DNA of 64,000 nucleotides from assembly GCF_001428075.1 (NCBI RefSeq), contig NZ_LMSI01000020.1:305462-369461 (forward strand), written 5' to 3'. The DNA is from Arthrobacter sp. Soil764. GTDB taxonomy: Bacteria > Actinomycetota > Actinomycetes > Actinomycetales > Micrococcaceae. The translations under genes and the position numbers were made by a program. The notes below the pieces were generated by a model. It made no database searches. It saw nothing but the letters and a program-made list of their open reading frames with translations, and was not told the DNA's origin. Below, in pieces: positions 35,457 to 44,719 of the stretch. How positions within the stretch are numbered: position 1 is the first letter of the stretch; each line of letters begins with the position of its first letter.

Positions 35457-36957
35457 GGGGCCATGCTCCCGGCGCCGCTCCGTATCCGGGGTACGGTGTG
35501 CTCCCGCCCTGGGCATTCCGGCCCGGGATGCCGCCAGGATCCGCCCCGGTTTCCAGTTCGCGCAGCAGGGCGATGTCCAGCCCGTCCCGGCGCATCCGCA
35601 GGTCCATGTAAAGCAATGCCATGACCGAAGTTTGGAATGCGTAGCCCACCGCACCCACCAAGGCGCCGACGATCGCAGTGATGATGCCGACGGCCACGGC
35701 CAGCGAGGCCTGCTGCCCGCTGCCGCCGTGTGGCGAGACGACCCCCGACAGGACCGAGGGCAGGATGCTTGCGGGGATCAGGACCACCTGCGTGATGACG
35801 GCGACCAGGATTCCAACAGTCAGGGTGATACCGAGGATGCGCCACCAGTTGGCCCTGGTCAGCCCCCACGAACGGCGAAGCCCGGCAAGAGCGCCCAGCT
35901 CTTCGATGACGACGGCGGCGGGCGCCACCATGAGCTTGACCGCCACCCAGAGGAACACGGCGACGAAGCCCATCATCAGCGGGATGACCAGCAGTGCGCC
36001 CGCGCCACGGACATTGGAGAACAGGAGCACGACGACGGCGAAGAAAAGCGCCATCGTGGCTATGGCCGCTGCAACCAGCACCGCCGCCAGCCTGACCAGC
36101 GCCCCGACCCGTGACCGCACCAGCGACAACATGCGCCGGAAGCCGGTGGGCCGGTTGAGGACTGACCGGGCCACGGGAACCACCATGGCGCCCTGGAGGA
36201 CAACGGTGATGAATACGGACAGGATGGACAGCAGGACAAAGCCAGCCATCAGCCCGATCCCCAGGGACGCTATGTCGGCGTTGCTTGCGGTCTCCGCCCA
36301 GGCCTCGATGGATCCCGATGACGTCGCGAGGAATCCTGTGAGCACCGCCGCGAGGATTGCCGACAGGGACTGCGCCAGGAGGCCGGCGCCGAGCATCGCT
36401 TTGGCATTGCGCCGAATGGCCTGGAAGGAGCCGTCCAGGATCTCCCCGAACATCAACGGACGCAACGGGATGATCCCGGGCTTGGGCGGAGCTGAATACC
36501 GGGGCCGCTGGGATGGCCAGGCTCCGTAGGAACCGCCGGGATACGGGGAGCCGTTGTAGCGCGGCCCGTCATAGGGGGACCCGCCGTTGGGCTGGCCGCT
36601 GTATCCCGGGCTGCCATGGTACTGAAGGCCGGAGGGGGCACCACCGTAATACTGGCCGCCATCAGCTTGCCCGCCGGCCGCCTGCCCGCCGTAGGGGGAT
36701 GAGCCGGGGTACGGGTTTCCCGGGTATGGACCACTCACATTTGGGTGCTGTCCGGACTGCTGCCACCCGGGTGGTTGCTGCCTGGCCTGTGGTTCCTGCC
36801 CCGGGATTGCCTGCCGCCCTGCGGGCGGCACCCACGGCTGTTCCCGGGCGGACGGTGCCGGCGGCGGGCCGCCCGCAGCGGCCGGCCCGCCGTCGTCGTT
36901 TCCAGTTCCTGCCGGTTCCTGCCCCGGCTCCTGGGGCTGCGACTCCTGTGGTGACAC
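35446..36957 (-). CDS. Multi-pass membrane protein with Pro/Gly/Tyr-rich cytoplasmic N-terminus
   Basis: 503 aa. About the first 165 residues are low-complexity, rich in Pro, Gly, Gln, Tyr and Ser with loosely repeated PY/GSPY units. About six hydrophobic helices follow, in the style of the glycerophosphodiester-phosphodiesterase membrane domain (PLMFGEILDGSFQAIRRNAK entry motif). GTG 36957 is chosen because GGGGGAGGA lies just upstream. It is the first gene of the MoxR-type operon, divergent from mtrA. No catalytic domain is present. Function unknown. Confidence 0.78.
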   Translation of the reverse strand: MSPQESQPQEPGQEPAGTGNDDGGPAAAGGPPPAPSAREQPWVPPAGRQAIPGQEPQARQQPPGWQQSGQHPNVSGPYPGNPYPGSSPYGGQAAGGQADGGQYYGGAPSGLQYHGSPGYSGQPNGGSPYDGPRYNGSPYPGGSYGAWPSQRPRYSAPPKPGIIPLRPLMFGEILDGSFQAIRRNAKAMLGAGLLAQSLSAILAAVLTGFLATSSGSIEAWAETASNADIASLGIGLMAGFVLLSILSVFITVVLQGAMVVPVARSVLNRPTGFRRMLSLVRSRVGALVRLAAVLVAAAIATMALFFAVVVLLFSNVRGAGALLVIPLMMGFVAVFLWVAVKLMVAPAAVVIEELGALAGLRRSWGLTRANWWRILGITLTVGILVAVITQVVLIPASILPSVLSGVVSPHGGSGQQASLAVAVGIITAIVGALVGAVGYAFQTSVMALLYMDLRMRRDGLDIALLRELETGADPGGIPGRNAQGGSTPYPGYGAAPGAWPHGR

Positions 36958-37070
36958 TGATTCCTCCCCCAATACCAGTCCGCCTGCCCGTGCCTGGCCG
37001 GCGGCCCCAAAGGGGCGCACCGGCCACTCGGAGCATGACCCCAAGACTATAGTTCCGGCGTCGGACGGCC

Positions 37071-37076
37071 TAGTGT
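37071..37076 (+). promoter_or_regulatory. -10 box upstream of mtrA
   Basis: TAGTGT, then CCCGCC, then an ATG at 37083 that is in frame with mtrA. Transcription starting there would be leaderless for the longer form. A palindromic ACTATAGT at 37046-37053 could hold -10 boxes for either direction. Confidence 0.45.
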
Positions 37077-37136
37077 CCCGCCATGCCGGAAGCCGCTCAA
37101 CAGGACAAACCCATCCCGATAAGGGAATATATAGCT

Positions 37137-37811
37137 ATGAAGGCACGCATTCTGGTGGTAGATGATGACGAAGCGCTGGCCGAGATGATTGGAATTGTCC
37201 TCCGTAATGACGGCTTCGAGCCGGTCTTTTGCGCTGACGGCGCCCAGGCACTGGACGTCTTCCGGTCCTCGCGGCCGGACCTGGTCCTGCTCGACCTCAT
37301 GCTTCCCGGTATGGATGGCATCGAGGTCTGCCGCCAGATCCGCGCTGAGTCGGACGTGCCCATCGTCATGCTGACCGCCAAGTCCGATACCTCCGACGTC
37401 GTCCGCGGACTGGAATCCGGTGCCGATGACTACGTGCCAAAACCCTTCAAGCCCGCCGAGTTGGTGGCACGCGTGCGGGCACGCCTTCGCCCGGGGGACC
37501 AGAAGGCCCCCGAAACGCTTCGCATCGCGGACATCACCATCGACGTTGCCGGGCACACCGTCAGCCGGGGCAATGAGCGGATCTCCCTGACGCCGCTGGA
37601 GTTCGACCTCCTGGTGGCGCTGGCCCGCAAGCCCTGGCAGGTGTTCACCCGCGAACTGCTGCTGGAGCAGGTCTGGGGCTACCGCCACGCCGCCGACACC
37701 CGCTTGGTCAACGTCCATGTCCAGCGCCTGCGGTCCAAGATCGAGCAGGACCCGGAAGCCCCGGAAGTCGTATTGACGGTGCGTGGTGTCGGCTACAAAG
37801 CAGGGGTCTGA
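37137..37811 (+). CDS. mtrA: Response regulator MtrA (OmpR/PhoB family)
   Basis: 224 aa. Receiver domain (1-120) with acidic pocket DDDE at 9-12 and phospho-acceptor Asp53 (LVLLDLMLPGMDG), Thr in MLTAKSD and Lys in VPKPFKP. The winged-helix DNA-binding domain (130-224) has LTPLEFDLLVALARKPWQVF and VWGYRHAADTRLVNVHVQRL, closely matching mycobacterial MtrA. ATG 37137 matches the family N-terminus and has AAGGGA upstream. An in-frame ATG at 37083 lies exactly where a leaderless transcript would begin and would add 18 residues. MtrA controls cell-wall and division genes; mtrB and lpqB follow. Confidence 0.96.
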   Translation: MKARILVVDDDEALAEMIGIVLRNDGFEPVFCADGAQALDVFRSSRPDLVLLDLMLPGMDGIEVCRQIRAESDVPIVMLTAKSDTSDVVRGLESGADDYVPKPFKPAELVARVRARLRPGDQKAPETLRIADITIDVAGHTVSRGNERISLTPLEFDLLVALARKPWQVFTRELLLEQVWGYRHAADTRLVNVHVQRLRSKIEQDPEAPEVVLTVRGVGYKAGV

Positions 37812-39711
37812 CCCCGCCGCGCAGGACGGGCAACCGGATCAGCGCGCAACCCCGGAGTCCCCGGATGCCGTGCAGCAGGACGGTGCCGCCCAGGGCGCGC
37901 CGGAAGCCGCTGAGGCTGCTGCCCCCGGACTCCGGCATGTGGCCTTCCGGGCAAGGATCTGGCAGCGGCGCGCCCTCATCGTGGCGCTGCGGGTGGCGAG
38001 GCTCGTCCGGACGGGAGTCCGTCGCTTCCTCCCCGGGCTGAGGTACCTTGGGCGGGCCCTGCAGCGGCGCTGGCGCCGTTCACTGCAGTTCCGCACGGTC
38101 CTCACCACACTGATGCTGGCCGTGCTTTCCTTCGCCGTGGTGGGCGCCTATCTGTCCAACCAGATCGCCAACAACCTGTTCCAGGAGCGGCTGACGCAGG
38201 CGGAGTCCGAGACACGTTACAACGTCAAGCAGGTCCAGGAGACGTTCGACGGCGCCCAGGTCACCGACCAGTCCAGCGTCATCACCCTGGTCTACGACAC
38301 CCTGAACGCGGTGGAAGGCCGGGGCTCCGTAATCCAGCGCCGGTATGTATTTGAGGCGATGCCGGAGCAGACCAAGCCCCGGAACCGTTGGGTTGAGTCG
38401 CGGGCTTCGGACCAATTGACGGTCAGCGTGATTCCGCCGGAGCTGCGCAAGGCCGTCCAGCAGTCGGGGAAGGACCAGTACTGGGCTTCCACTGTCATCC
38501 CCGTGGGCACCGAGGACCGGCCGGGGATTGCAGTGGGAAACAAGGTGACCTTTAACGGCACCGTTTACGAGCTTTACCTGATTTACGACCTGAACACAGC
38601 GCAGCAGACGCTCAACGAAATCCAAAGCGTCCTCTGGGCCGGCGGCGCGGTACTGGTCCTCCTGATCGGCGCCGTCGCCTGGTACGTCACCCGGAATGTG
38701 GTGAGCCCTGTCAGCCATGCCGCCATGGTGTCGGAGAAGCTTGCGGCCGGGCAGCTGCAGGAGCGCATGGTGGTCAGGGGCGAGGACGAGGTGGCCCGTC
38801 TTGGCGCCTCCTTCAACCACATGGCCGCCAGCCTCCAGGAGCAGATCACCCAGCTGGCAACGCTCTCGCAGATGCAGCAGCGTTTTGTGTCTGATGTTTC
38901 ACACGAGCTGCGGACGCCGCTGACCACTGTCCGCATGGCGGCAGAGGTCCTGTATGACGCCCGTGACGACTTCGACCCCATCAACAAGCGGTCCGCCGAG
39001 CTGCTGTACAACCAGGTGGAGCGTTTCCAGTCCCTCCTCTCCGACCTCCTGGAAATCAGCCGCTTCGACGCCGGCGTGGCCGTTCTGGATGCTGAACCTG
39101 AAGACCTCCTCCAGGTCATTGCGCACGTCATTGAAGGCGCTGCACCGGTGGCGGCGGAATACGGGTCTGAGATCATCTACTCCGCTCCGGGGGACGCCGT
39201 GATTGTGGAAATGGACGCCCGGCGGATCGACAGGATTTTGCGCAACCTGATCCTGAACGCAGTAGAGCACGGTGAGGGCAAACCGGTGACCGTCACCGTC
39301 GCGGTGAACGAAACGGCCGTGGGCGTCGCGGTAAGGGACCACGGCATCGGAATGGACCCGGCACAGGCTGCGCGGGTTTTCGACAGGTTCTGGCGCGCCG
39401 ATCCTGCCCGGGCACGCACCACAGGAGGAAGCGGGTTGGGTTTGTCCATCGCCATGGAGGACACGAAGCTGCACCACGGCTGGCTGCAGGCCTGGGGAAG
39501 GAAGGGCGACGGCGCCAACTTCCGCCTGACCCTTCCCCTGCGGCAGGACGAAGTCGTCACCGAGTCGCCACTGCAGCTGGAACCAAAGGACGTCACCAAT
39601 CCGGGTGCGCCGGGAAGCGTTCCCGTGGAACAGGGCCACAAGAACATGCTGGTGCTGCAGGCGGGAGCGGCCCGGCCCGCTCCCTCGCCGGCACCTGAGG
39701 AGGCACCATGA
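37783..39711 (+). CDS. mtrB: Sensor histidine kinase MtrB
   Basis: Up to 642 aa. A long N-terminal cytoplasmic region (about 105 residues, acidic then Arg-rich) precedes two membrane segments (about 107-129 and 288-308) that bracket an extracytoplasmic sensor domain. HAMP, the dimerisation/phospho-acceptor box VSHELRTPL (His374) and a HATPase domain ([20 protein letters not shown]) follow. The start is uncertain: GTG 37783 or 37786 overlap the end of mtrA, and GTG 37868 is the next choice; none has a clear ribosome binding site. The stop overlaps lpqB (ATGA). Confidence 0.94.
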   Translation: MVSATKQGSDPAAQDGQPDQRATPESPDAVQQDGAAQGAPEAAEAAAPGLRHVAFRARIWQRRALIVALRVARLVRTGVRRFLPGLRYLGRALQRRWRRSLQFRTVLTTLMLAVLSFAVVGAYLSNQIANNLFQERLTQAESETRYNVKQVQETFDGAQVTDQSSVITLVYDTLNAVEGRGSVIQRRYVFEAMPEQTKPRNRWVESRASDQLTVSVIPPELRKAVQQSGKDQYWASTVIPVGTEDRPGIAVGNKVTFNGTVYELYLIYDLNTAQQTLNEIQSVLWAGGAVLVLLIGAVAWYVTRNVVSPVSHAAMVSEKLAAGQLQERMVVRGEDEVARLGASFNHMAASLQEQITQLATLSQMQQRFVSDVSHELRTPLTTVRMAAEVLYDARDDFDPINKRSAELLYNQVERFQSLLSDLLEISRFDAGVAVLDAEPEDLLQVIAHVIEGAAPVAAEYGSEIIYSAPGDAVIVEMDARRIDRILRNLILNAVEHGEGKPVTVTVAVNETAVGVAVRDHGIGMDPAQAARVFDRFWRADPARARTTGGSGLGLSIAMEDTKLHHGWLQAWGRKGDGANFRLTLPLRQDEVVTESPLQLEPKDVTNPGAPGSVPVEQGHKNMLVLQAGAARPAPSPAPEEAP

Positions 39712-41423
39712 GGTCCAGCGGACGCCAGGCGAAGTACCCGGCGGCACTGCTTGCCCTGCTCATCGTCCTCCTGTCAGGATGTGCACGGATCCCCACCTCC
39801 GGTCCAGTGGGAAAAAGCAGCGAAAGCAGCGCCGGCAACGTCAGCGCCCCCGTGTTCCTTCCGGCAGCGCCCCAGCCGGGCGCGTCGCCGGAGACCATCA
39901 TCGACTATTTCTACCGGGCCGGCAGCGGCTACGAGGACGACTATGCGGTGGCCCGCCAGTACCTGACCCAGGCGTCGGCCGTGTCCTGGAAACCGGACAA
40001 ACGCGCGCTGGTATACCGGGAGGCGCGCGTTGTCCCCACCGGGACTGAAAACGTCTTCAACTATGAACTTGATGTCTCCTACACGGTGGACGCCGACGGC
40101 ATCGCCACCCAATCTCCGCCGGGAACCGTGGAACGCATCCCGGTGACGGTGACCCAGGTGGACGGAGAATGGCGGATCTCTGGCATTCCGGACGGGACTG
40201 CCATTGCCGAAGAAACGTTCAAGGTGATCTACGGCGCCTACCCCATCTACTTCTACGACCCCACCTTCACCTACGCCATTCCCGACGTCCGCTGGTTCCT
40301 GAAGAACAAGACCGTCAAAGCCATGACCAGCGCACTGCTGGCCGGGCCCGCTCCATACCTCCGCGGCGCCGTCGCCAGTGCCTTCCCCTCAGGGATCAAG
40401 CTGGCCCGCGAATCGGTGCCGGTGGTGTCCGGGGCGGCCCAGGTGGACCTGACGGCGAAGGAACTGACGGAAACCTCCGCGGAGGACCGCCTTCGCATGC
40501 AGATGCAGCTGACCCTGACATTCCGCAGCCAGCCCGACGTTGTCAACGTTGAGCTGCGGGCTAACCAGGACCTGGTGCGCGTCGAGGACAACGGGTCCGT
40601 TCTTCCACCGGTGCTGGACAAGACCGTGCCGTCACGCCAGATCGCCATCAGCGGCAACGAACTGGTGCGGTACGAAAACAACCGCGTCTCGCCGCTGCCC
40701 GACATGCAGCCGGTGTCCGCGCTCAACCCCCGCTATCCCGCGGAATCCCCGGTGTCTCAGACGGCCGCCTTCCTCAATGACGGCCGCACCACGCTGTACA
40801 GCATCAGCCCGGGCCAGCCCGCCCGAGCCCTGACCACCCGGAGTACTCTCAGCCGGCCGACCTTCAGTATCAACGACTGGGTGTGGACGGCTGGACCCGG
40901 TGCCACAGGAGCCACGGAAGTCGTGGCTTTCCATCCCGCCGGCGTCGCAGAGGGTGCCGCCGTCCCGACCGTGACGCTGGCACCTTCCTGGCTTGCCGGC
41001 CGGACAGTCAAGGAATTCCGCGTCTCGCGCGACGGCGTACGCGCCCTGGTCATCTCCGAACAAAACGGGAAGTCCAAGGTGCAGGTAACGGGTGTAATCC
41101 GCGCCGTCGACGGCACGCCGCGGGAACTGACCGCCCCCATAACCCTGGTAGCCGCCACCGACCCCGACCAAGGGGTCTGGGTCAATGGCACTACCGTTGC
41201 CGTCATGAAGGGGGCTGCCGGCTCCAATGTCACCCCTGAGCTGTTGTCGCTCACGTCCGGACAGCCGCAACAGCTTGCTCCGTGGCCAGGGCTGGTAGCC
41301 ATCAGCGCGGGAAATGGCGTCGACGACATTTACGTCCAGTCAGGGGAGGGGATTTTCCAGCGCCTGGGAAATGGCTGGTCCCCGCAAATCAAGGGCCCCA
41401 CCGACCCGGCGTTCCCTGGCTGA
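39708..41423 (+). CDS. lpqB: Lipoprotein LpqB (MtrAB accessory)
   Basis: 571 aa. Signal peptide with lipobox LLSGC (Cys25), GerMN-type domain region in the middle, and a C-terminal beta-propeller-like LpqB domain. LpqB is known to interact with the extracytoplasmic part of MtrB in mycobacteria and to modulate MtrA phosphorylation. Its ATG overlaps the mtrB stop by 4 nt. Length is normal. Confidence 0.95.
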   Translation: MRSSGRQAKYPAALLALLIVLLSGCARIPTSGPVGKSSESSAGNVSAPVFLPAAPQPGASPETIIDYFYRAGSGYEDDYAVARQYLTQASAVSWKPDKRALVYREARVVPTGTENVFNYELDVSYTVDADGIATQSPPGTVERIPVTVTQVDGEWRISGIPDGTAIAEETFKVIYGAYPIYFYDPTFTYAIPDVRWFLKNKTVKAMTSALLAGPAPYLRGAVASAFPSGIKLARESVPVVSGAAQVDLTAKELTETSAEDRLRMQMQLTLTFRSQPDVVNVELRANQDLVRVEDNGSVLPPVLDKTVPSRQIAISGNELVRYENNRVSPLPDMQPVSALNPRYPAESPVSQTAAFLNDGRTTLYSISPGQPARALTTRSTLSRPTFSINDWVWTAGPGATGATEVVAFHPAGVAEGAAVPTVTLAPSWLAGRTVKEFRVSRDGVRALVISEQNGKSKVQVTGVIRAVDGTPRELTAPITLVAATDPDQGVWVNGTTVAVMKGAAGSNVTPELLSLTSGQPQQLAPWPGLVAISAGNGVDDIYVQSGEGIFQRLGNGWSPQIKGPTDPAFPG

Positions 41424-41536
41424 CGCTCTGCCTAGGCTGCGGCGGACGGTGCTTCCGCTGTCTGCGTGGCCCCGCTTTATCCACATAGCCGCGCCCTGGC
41501 CTCCTCCTGGGACCGGTACGGGACGACAGTGGGACA

Positions 41537-42505
41537 GTGAATAATCTATTCGGCAGGACCGGCGAAGCCGCTTCCGGGCATCAGGAGACCCGGGGGACGG
41601 ATCCGGACCTTGAACCACCCCCGCCCTGGGCAGCGCTGCACCGGGGTGAACACGAGGCCCGCCTCCTGCGCCTCAACGATTGGCTGGCGGTCGCCCTGGT
41701 GGACCTGCTCGCTTTGGCTGTCCCGGTGGACTGTGTGTGTTGCGGGGCCGAGGACAGCACCTTGTGCCCACCCTGTGCCGGCCGCATCCGCCGGCTGACC
41801 AGGCAGCCGTTCCGGGCGGAAAGCGGAGCTCCCGCCCTCATGGATGTCGCCGGGACCATTATGCTTCCCGTTGTGGCAGCGGGCGTGTATCGGGACGAGC
41901 TGGCGCAGGGACTTCTGTCGTTCAAGCGGCACGGCCAGAAGCAGCTTGGCAGGAGCCTTGGCCGGGCGCTCGCGGGGGGAGTCAGGGCGGCAGTCCCGGA
42001 TGGCAATGGCTTCCTGCTGATCCCCGTCCCCACCAGCACGGCGGCCTACGTCAAGCGGGGGTTCAGCCCGGTCCACCTGCTCCTGAAAGAGGCGGTTCGG
42101 CAGCTTCCAGGCGTCGGCGTCGCGGACGTGCTGGCCAAAACAGCCGCGCCGGGCCCCTTGCTGCCGGGCAGTCATGGATCGGGCGGCAGGAATGGTGCTT
42201 CCGGCCAAAAGGGATTGGGGAGGGGAGCCCGCTCGCAGCGCGTCCGGGGGTCGATGCGGGTCAAGCGCGGGGCGCGCGCACGGGTCGCAGGGCGCGCGTG
42301 CATCATCGTCGACGACGTCCTGACAACCGGTGCCACGGTCGGTGAAGCAGCCCGGGCACTGCACTTTGCCGGCGCCAAGGTGAGGGGCGCCGTCGTGCTG
42401 GCCGCGACACGCCCACCGGACACCAAGGACCCGGGCGCCATGGCCGCCGGCCCGCCCGGGAGCCACCATGACTTAGAAAAAAATAAACCGGGAAAGGATG
42501 AATAA
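41537..42505 (+). CDS. ComF family phosphoribosyltransferase-like protein
   Basis: 322 aa. An N-terminal four-cysteine zinc-type motif (CVCCG and CPPC, about residues 69-86) and a C-terminal phosphoribosyltransferase fold with the PRPP loop IIVDDVLTTGATVGEAARAL. Between them lies a Gly/Ser/Arg-rich insert of about 45 residues (from GPLLPGSHGSGGRNG to VKRGARARV) that appears longer than in most ComF proteins. The start GTG 41537 is tentative and leaves a disordered N-terminus. ComF is a DNA-uptake accessory in Bacillus; other competence genes are absent here. It follows lpqB as in mycobacteria. Confidence 0.87.
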   Translation: MNNLFGRTGEAASGHQETRGTDPDLEPPPPWAALHRGEHEARLLRLNDWLAVALVDLLALAVPVDCVCCGAEDSTLCPPCAGRIRRLTRQPFRAESGAPALMDVAGTIMLPVVAAGVYRDELAQGLLSFKRHGQKQLGRSLGRALAGGVRAAVPDGNGFLLIPVPTSTAAYVKRGFSPVHLLLKEAVRQLPGVGVADVLAKTAAPGPLLPGSHGSGGRNGASGQKGLGRGARSQRVRGSMRVKRGARARVAGRACIIVDDVLTTGATVGEAARALHFAGAKVRGAVVLAATRPPDTKDPGAMAAGPPGSHHDLEKNKPGKDE

Positions 42506-42649
42506 CAGGTGGCTATGAACTAACGTCGGTGGTGGGTACCAAGAACAGAATGTACCTTTCGATGGCGGCTCGGAGAGGGGCTCGACTGTCAGACAGCCCG
42601 GCCCAGGGAAGCGCCGCCGTCGTGTCACCGAAGTCATTTGGAGGGCACC

Positions 42650-43375
42650 ATGGAGTTTATGATCAGCGGACGAAATCTGACAGTTTCAGACCGGTTCCGC
42701 GAATATGCCGGGGAAAAGATCGCGAAAATCGAGTCGCTGGGTGACAAGGTCCAGCGGGTCGACGCGAAAGTCTCCAAGGAGACCAATGCCCGGCAGACCG
42801 GCGACCAGCTGACAGTTGAAGTGACAGTCCTGGGCCGCGGACCCGTAATCCGTGCCGAAGCGAGCGCCGCAGACAAGTTTGCCGCCTTTGACCTCGCGTA
42901 CAACAAACTGCTTGAGCGGCTCCGGCGGGCCAAGGACCGCAAGAAGGTCCACCATGGCCGCCACACTCCCAAGGCCGTCCGCGAGGCCACCGCCTCACTT
43001 GAGCCCGCCAGCGCCCATGAACCGCTGTATCTTGAGGCCAACCACCGGAATGAAGCGGTGGCAGCCCCGGAAGACAAATCCCCGTACGATGTCGACAACG
43101 ACATCCCGGCTGGAAACTCGCCGGTACTGATCCGGCGCAAGGTCTTTCCCGCTGCGTCCCTCTCACTTGACGATGCAGTAGACAACATGGAGCTTGTCGG
43201 CCACGACTTCTACCTCTTCGTGGACAAGGCGACCAACACGCCCTCCGTCGTATACCGCCGGCGCGGCTGGACCTATGGGGTCATCACGCTGGACCATGAA
43301 TGCGAGCCGGGAGACACCGTGGTGGAGGAAAAGATCCTCGCCTACCGTTCGGATGACGCCGCCGCCAACGCCTAG
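42650..43375 (+). CDS. hpf: Ribosome hibernation-promoting factor, long form
   Basis: 241 aa long HPF. The N-terminal domain (about 1-105; FMISGRNLTVSDRFREYAGE) binds the 30S subunit at the mRNA channel. A linker and the C-terminal dimerisation domain (about 175-235; KVFPAASLSLDDAVDNMELV, FLFVDKATNTPSVVYRRR-like end) dimerise 70S into 100S ribosomes. ATG 42650 has GGAGGG 4 nt upstream; the frame extends 4 codons further to a GTG without such a site. A small palindrome CTGTC-A-GACAG lies about 60 nt upstream. Confidence 0.95.
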   Translation: MEFMISGRNLTVSDRFREYAGEKIAKIESLGDKVQRVDAKVSKETNARQTGDQLTVEVTVLGRGPVIRAEASAADKFAAFDLAYNKLLERLRRAKDRKKVHHGRHTPKAVREATASLEPASAHEPLYLEANHRNEAVAAPEDKSPYDVDNDIPAGNSPVLIRRKVFPAASLSLDDAVDNMELVGHDFYLFVDKATNTPSVVYRRRGWTYGVITLDHECEPGDTVVEEKILAYRSDDAAANA

Positions 43376-43407
43376 GATGGATAAAACCAACATCAGAGAG
43401 GACTGAA

Positions 43408-44619
43408 TTGTCGGCAACGCTGAGCCTTGACCAGGCACGGCGGATCGCACTGGCAGCGCAGGGACTCCATAAAGGACGGCCCACCGGCCCCGTGACAGCA
43501 CGGGCGGTGGGCCGTACTTTTGCCCGCCTCCAACTCGTCCAGATCGATTCCGTGAACGTCCTGGTCCGCAGCCACTTCCTGCCCTTCTACTCCCGCCTTG
43601 GCAATTACGACCGGGACATATTGCAGCGCATGTCCGCCAAACATCCCCGGCGCATGCTGGAGTACTGGGCACACGAGGCGAGCTACATCCGGCCGGAGCA
43701 TTACCCGGACCTGCTTTTATGGCAGAAGCGGTCCTGGGTGGGCGCCTCGCGGCTGGACCCGGGGCTCCGCAACGACGTCGCAGCCCGGATCCTTGCAGTC
43801 CTGGCCAGGTCCCGACCCATGACGGCCTCCGAATTGACCGCCCATATCGGCCATGTCGAGGAAAAACAGACCACCAACTGGGGGTGGAACTGGAACGCAG
43901 TGAAACGGGTCCTGGAACACCTCTTCGAAGAGGGGCTGGTATCGGCTGCCTCCAGGACCGGGCAATTCGAGCGCAGGTACACGCTGACCTCCAAAGTCCT
44001 CCCTTATCCAGCCCCGTCGGCGGGGGAAGCGGATCCAACAACTGCGCTGCAGCGGCTGACTGAAGCGGCTGCCCGGGCGCACGGAATCGGAAGCATCCGG
44101 TGCTTCGCCGACTACTTCCGAACTCCCGTCAAGGCAACGGCGCTGGCCGTGGCTCACCTCGTTGAGCAAGGCACGCTGGAACCGGTCAACGTCGCGGGCT
44201 GGAAGCGGGAGGTCTACCGGCATGCGGAGGCAGCCCTGCCCCGGCGGGCCACCGGCCGCGCGCTGCTGAGCCCGTTCGATTCCCTGGTCTTTGAACGCCG
44301 GCGCCTCCTGGAACTGTTCGGCTTCCATTACCGGATCGAGATCTACACCCCGGAGCCGAAACGGCGGTTCGGCTACTACGTCCTGCCTTTCCTGCTGCGC
44401 GACCGGATCGTGGCCCGGGTTGACTTGAAAGCGGACCGCGCGGGCGGCCGGCTGCTCGTGAGATCCGCCTTTGCCGAGCCGGACGCACCGGCGGACACCG
44501 CCGTCGAACTCGCTGCCGAACTGAAGCTGATGGGCCAGTGGCTTGGCCTGCCTGACGTGGAAGTGGGACCGGAGGGAGACCTCGCTGCCCGGCTGGCACA
44601 GGAACTGGCGCGCCCGTAA
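43408..44619 (+). CDS. YcaQ/AlkX-like DNA glycosylase (winged-helix HTH_42 family)
   Basis: 403 aa of three tandem winged-helix elements, as in YcaQ (AlkX) and AlkZ, glycosylases that unhook DNA interstrand cross-links. The catalytic loop motif is present as QIDSVNVLVRSH, of the Q-x-D type described for AlkX/YcaQ (AlkZ has Q-x-Q). RMLEYWAHEASYIRPEHYPD and the C-terminal FDSLVFERRRLLELFGFHY are family-typical. TTG 43408 has AGAGAGGA upstream. It sits between hpf and secA, breaking the order I recall from mycobacteria. Confidence 0.84.
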   Translation: MSATLSLDQARRIALAAQGLHKGRPTGPVTARAVGRTFARLQLVQIDSVNVLVRSHFLPFYSRLGNYDRDILQRMSAKHPRRMLEYWAHEASYIRPEHYPDLLLWQKRSWVGASRLDPGLRNDVAARILAVLARSRPMTASELTAHIGHVEEKQTTNWGWNWNAVKRVLEHLFEEGLVSAASRTGQFERRYTLTSKVLPYPAPSAGEADPTTALQRLTEAAARAHGIGSIRCFADYFRTPVKATALAVAHLVEQGTLEPVNVAGWKREVYRHAEAALPRRATGRALLSPFDSLVFERRRLLELFGFHYRIEIYTPEPKRRFGYYVLPFLLRDRIVARVDLKADRAGGRLLVRSAFAEPDAPADTAVELAAELKLMGQWLGLPDVEVGPEGDLAARLAQELARP

Positions 44620-44669
44620 GGAGTATCCGCTCTCAGGGAAAAGGGGGCACCGGCCGCGCGTCTCTCCCG

Positions 44670-44675
44670 TAGACT
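44670..44675 (+). promoter_or_regulatory. Candidate -10 of secA
   Basis: TAGACT, giving a leader of about 40 nt before GTG 44720. No clear -35. Confidence 0.35.
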
Positions 44676-44719
44676 GAACACGCCAGAATTCGGCGGCATC
44701 AGACTGGGAGCATCTTCAC

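Noticed and set aside
36513..36760. Repetitive DNA suggesting a tandem repeat element
   Set aside because: Codes the Pro/Gly/Tyr-rich tail of the membrane protein; units are too irregular for a tandem array.
42590..42620. Palindrome CTGTC-A-GACAG upstream of hpf as an operator
   Set aside because: Only 5-bp arms and no second copy; too short to claim, noted in the hpf entry.
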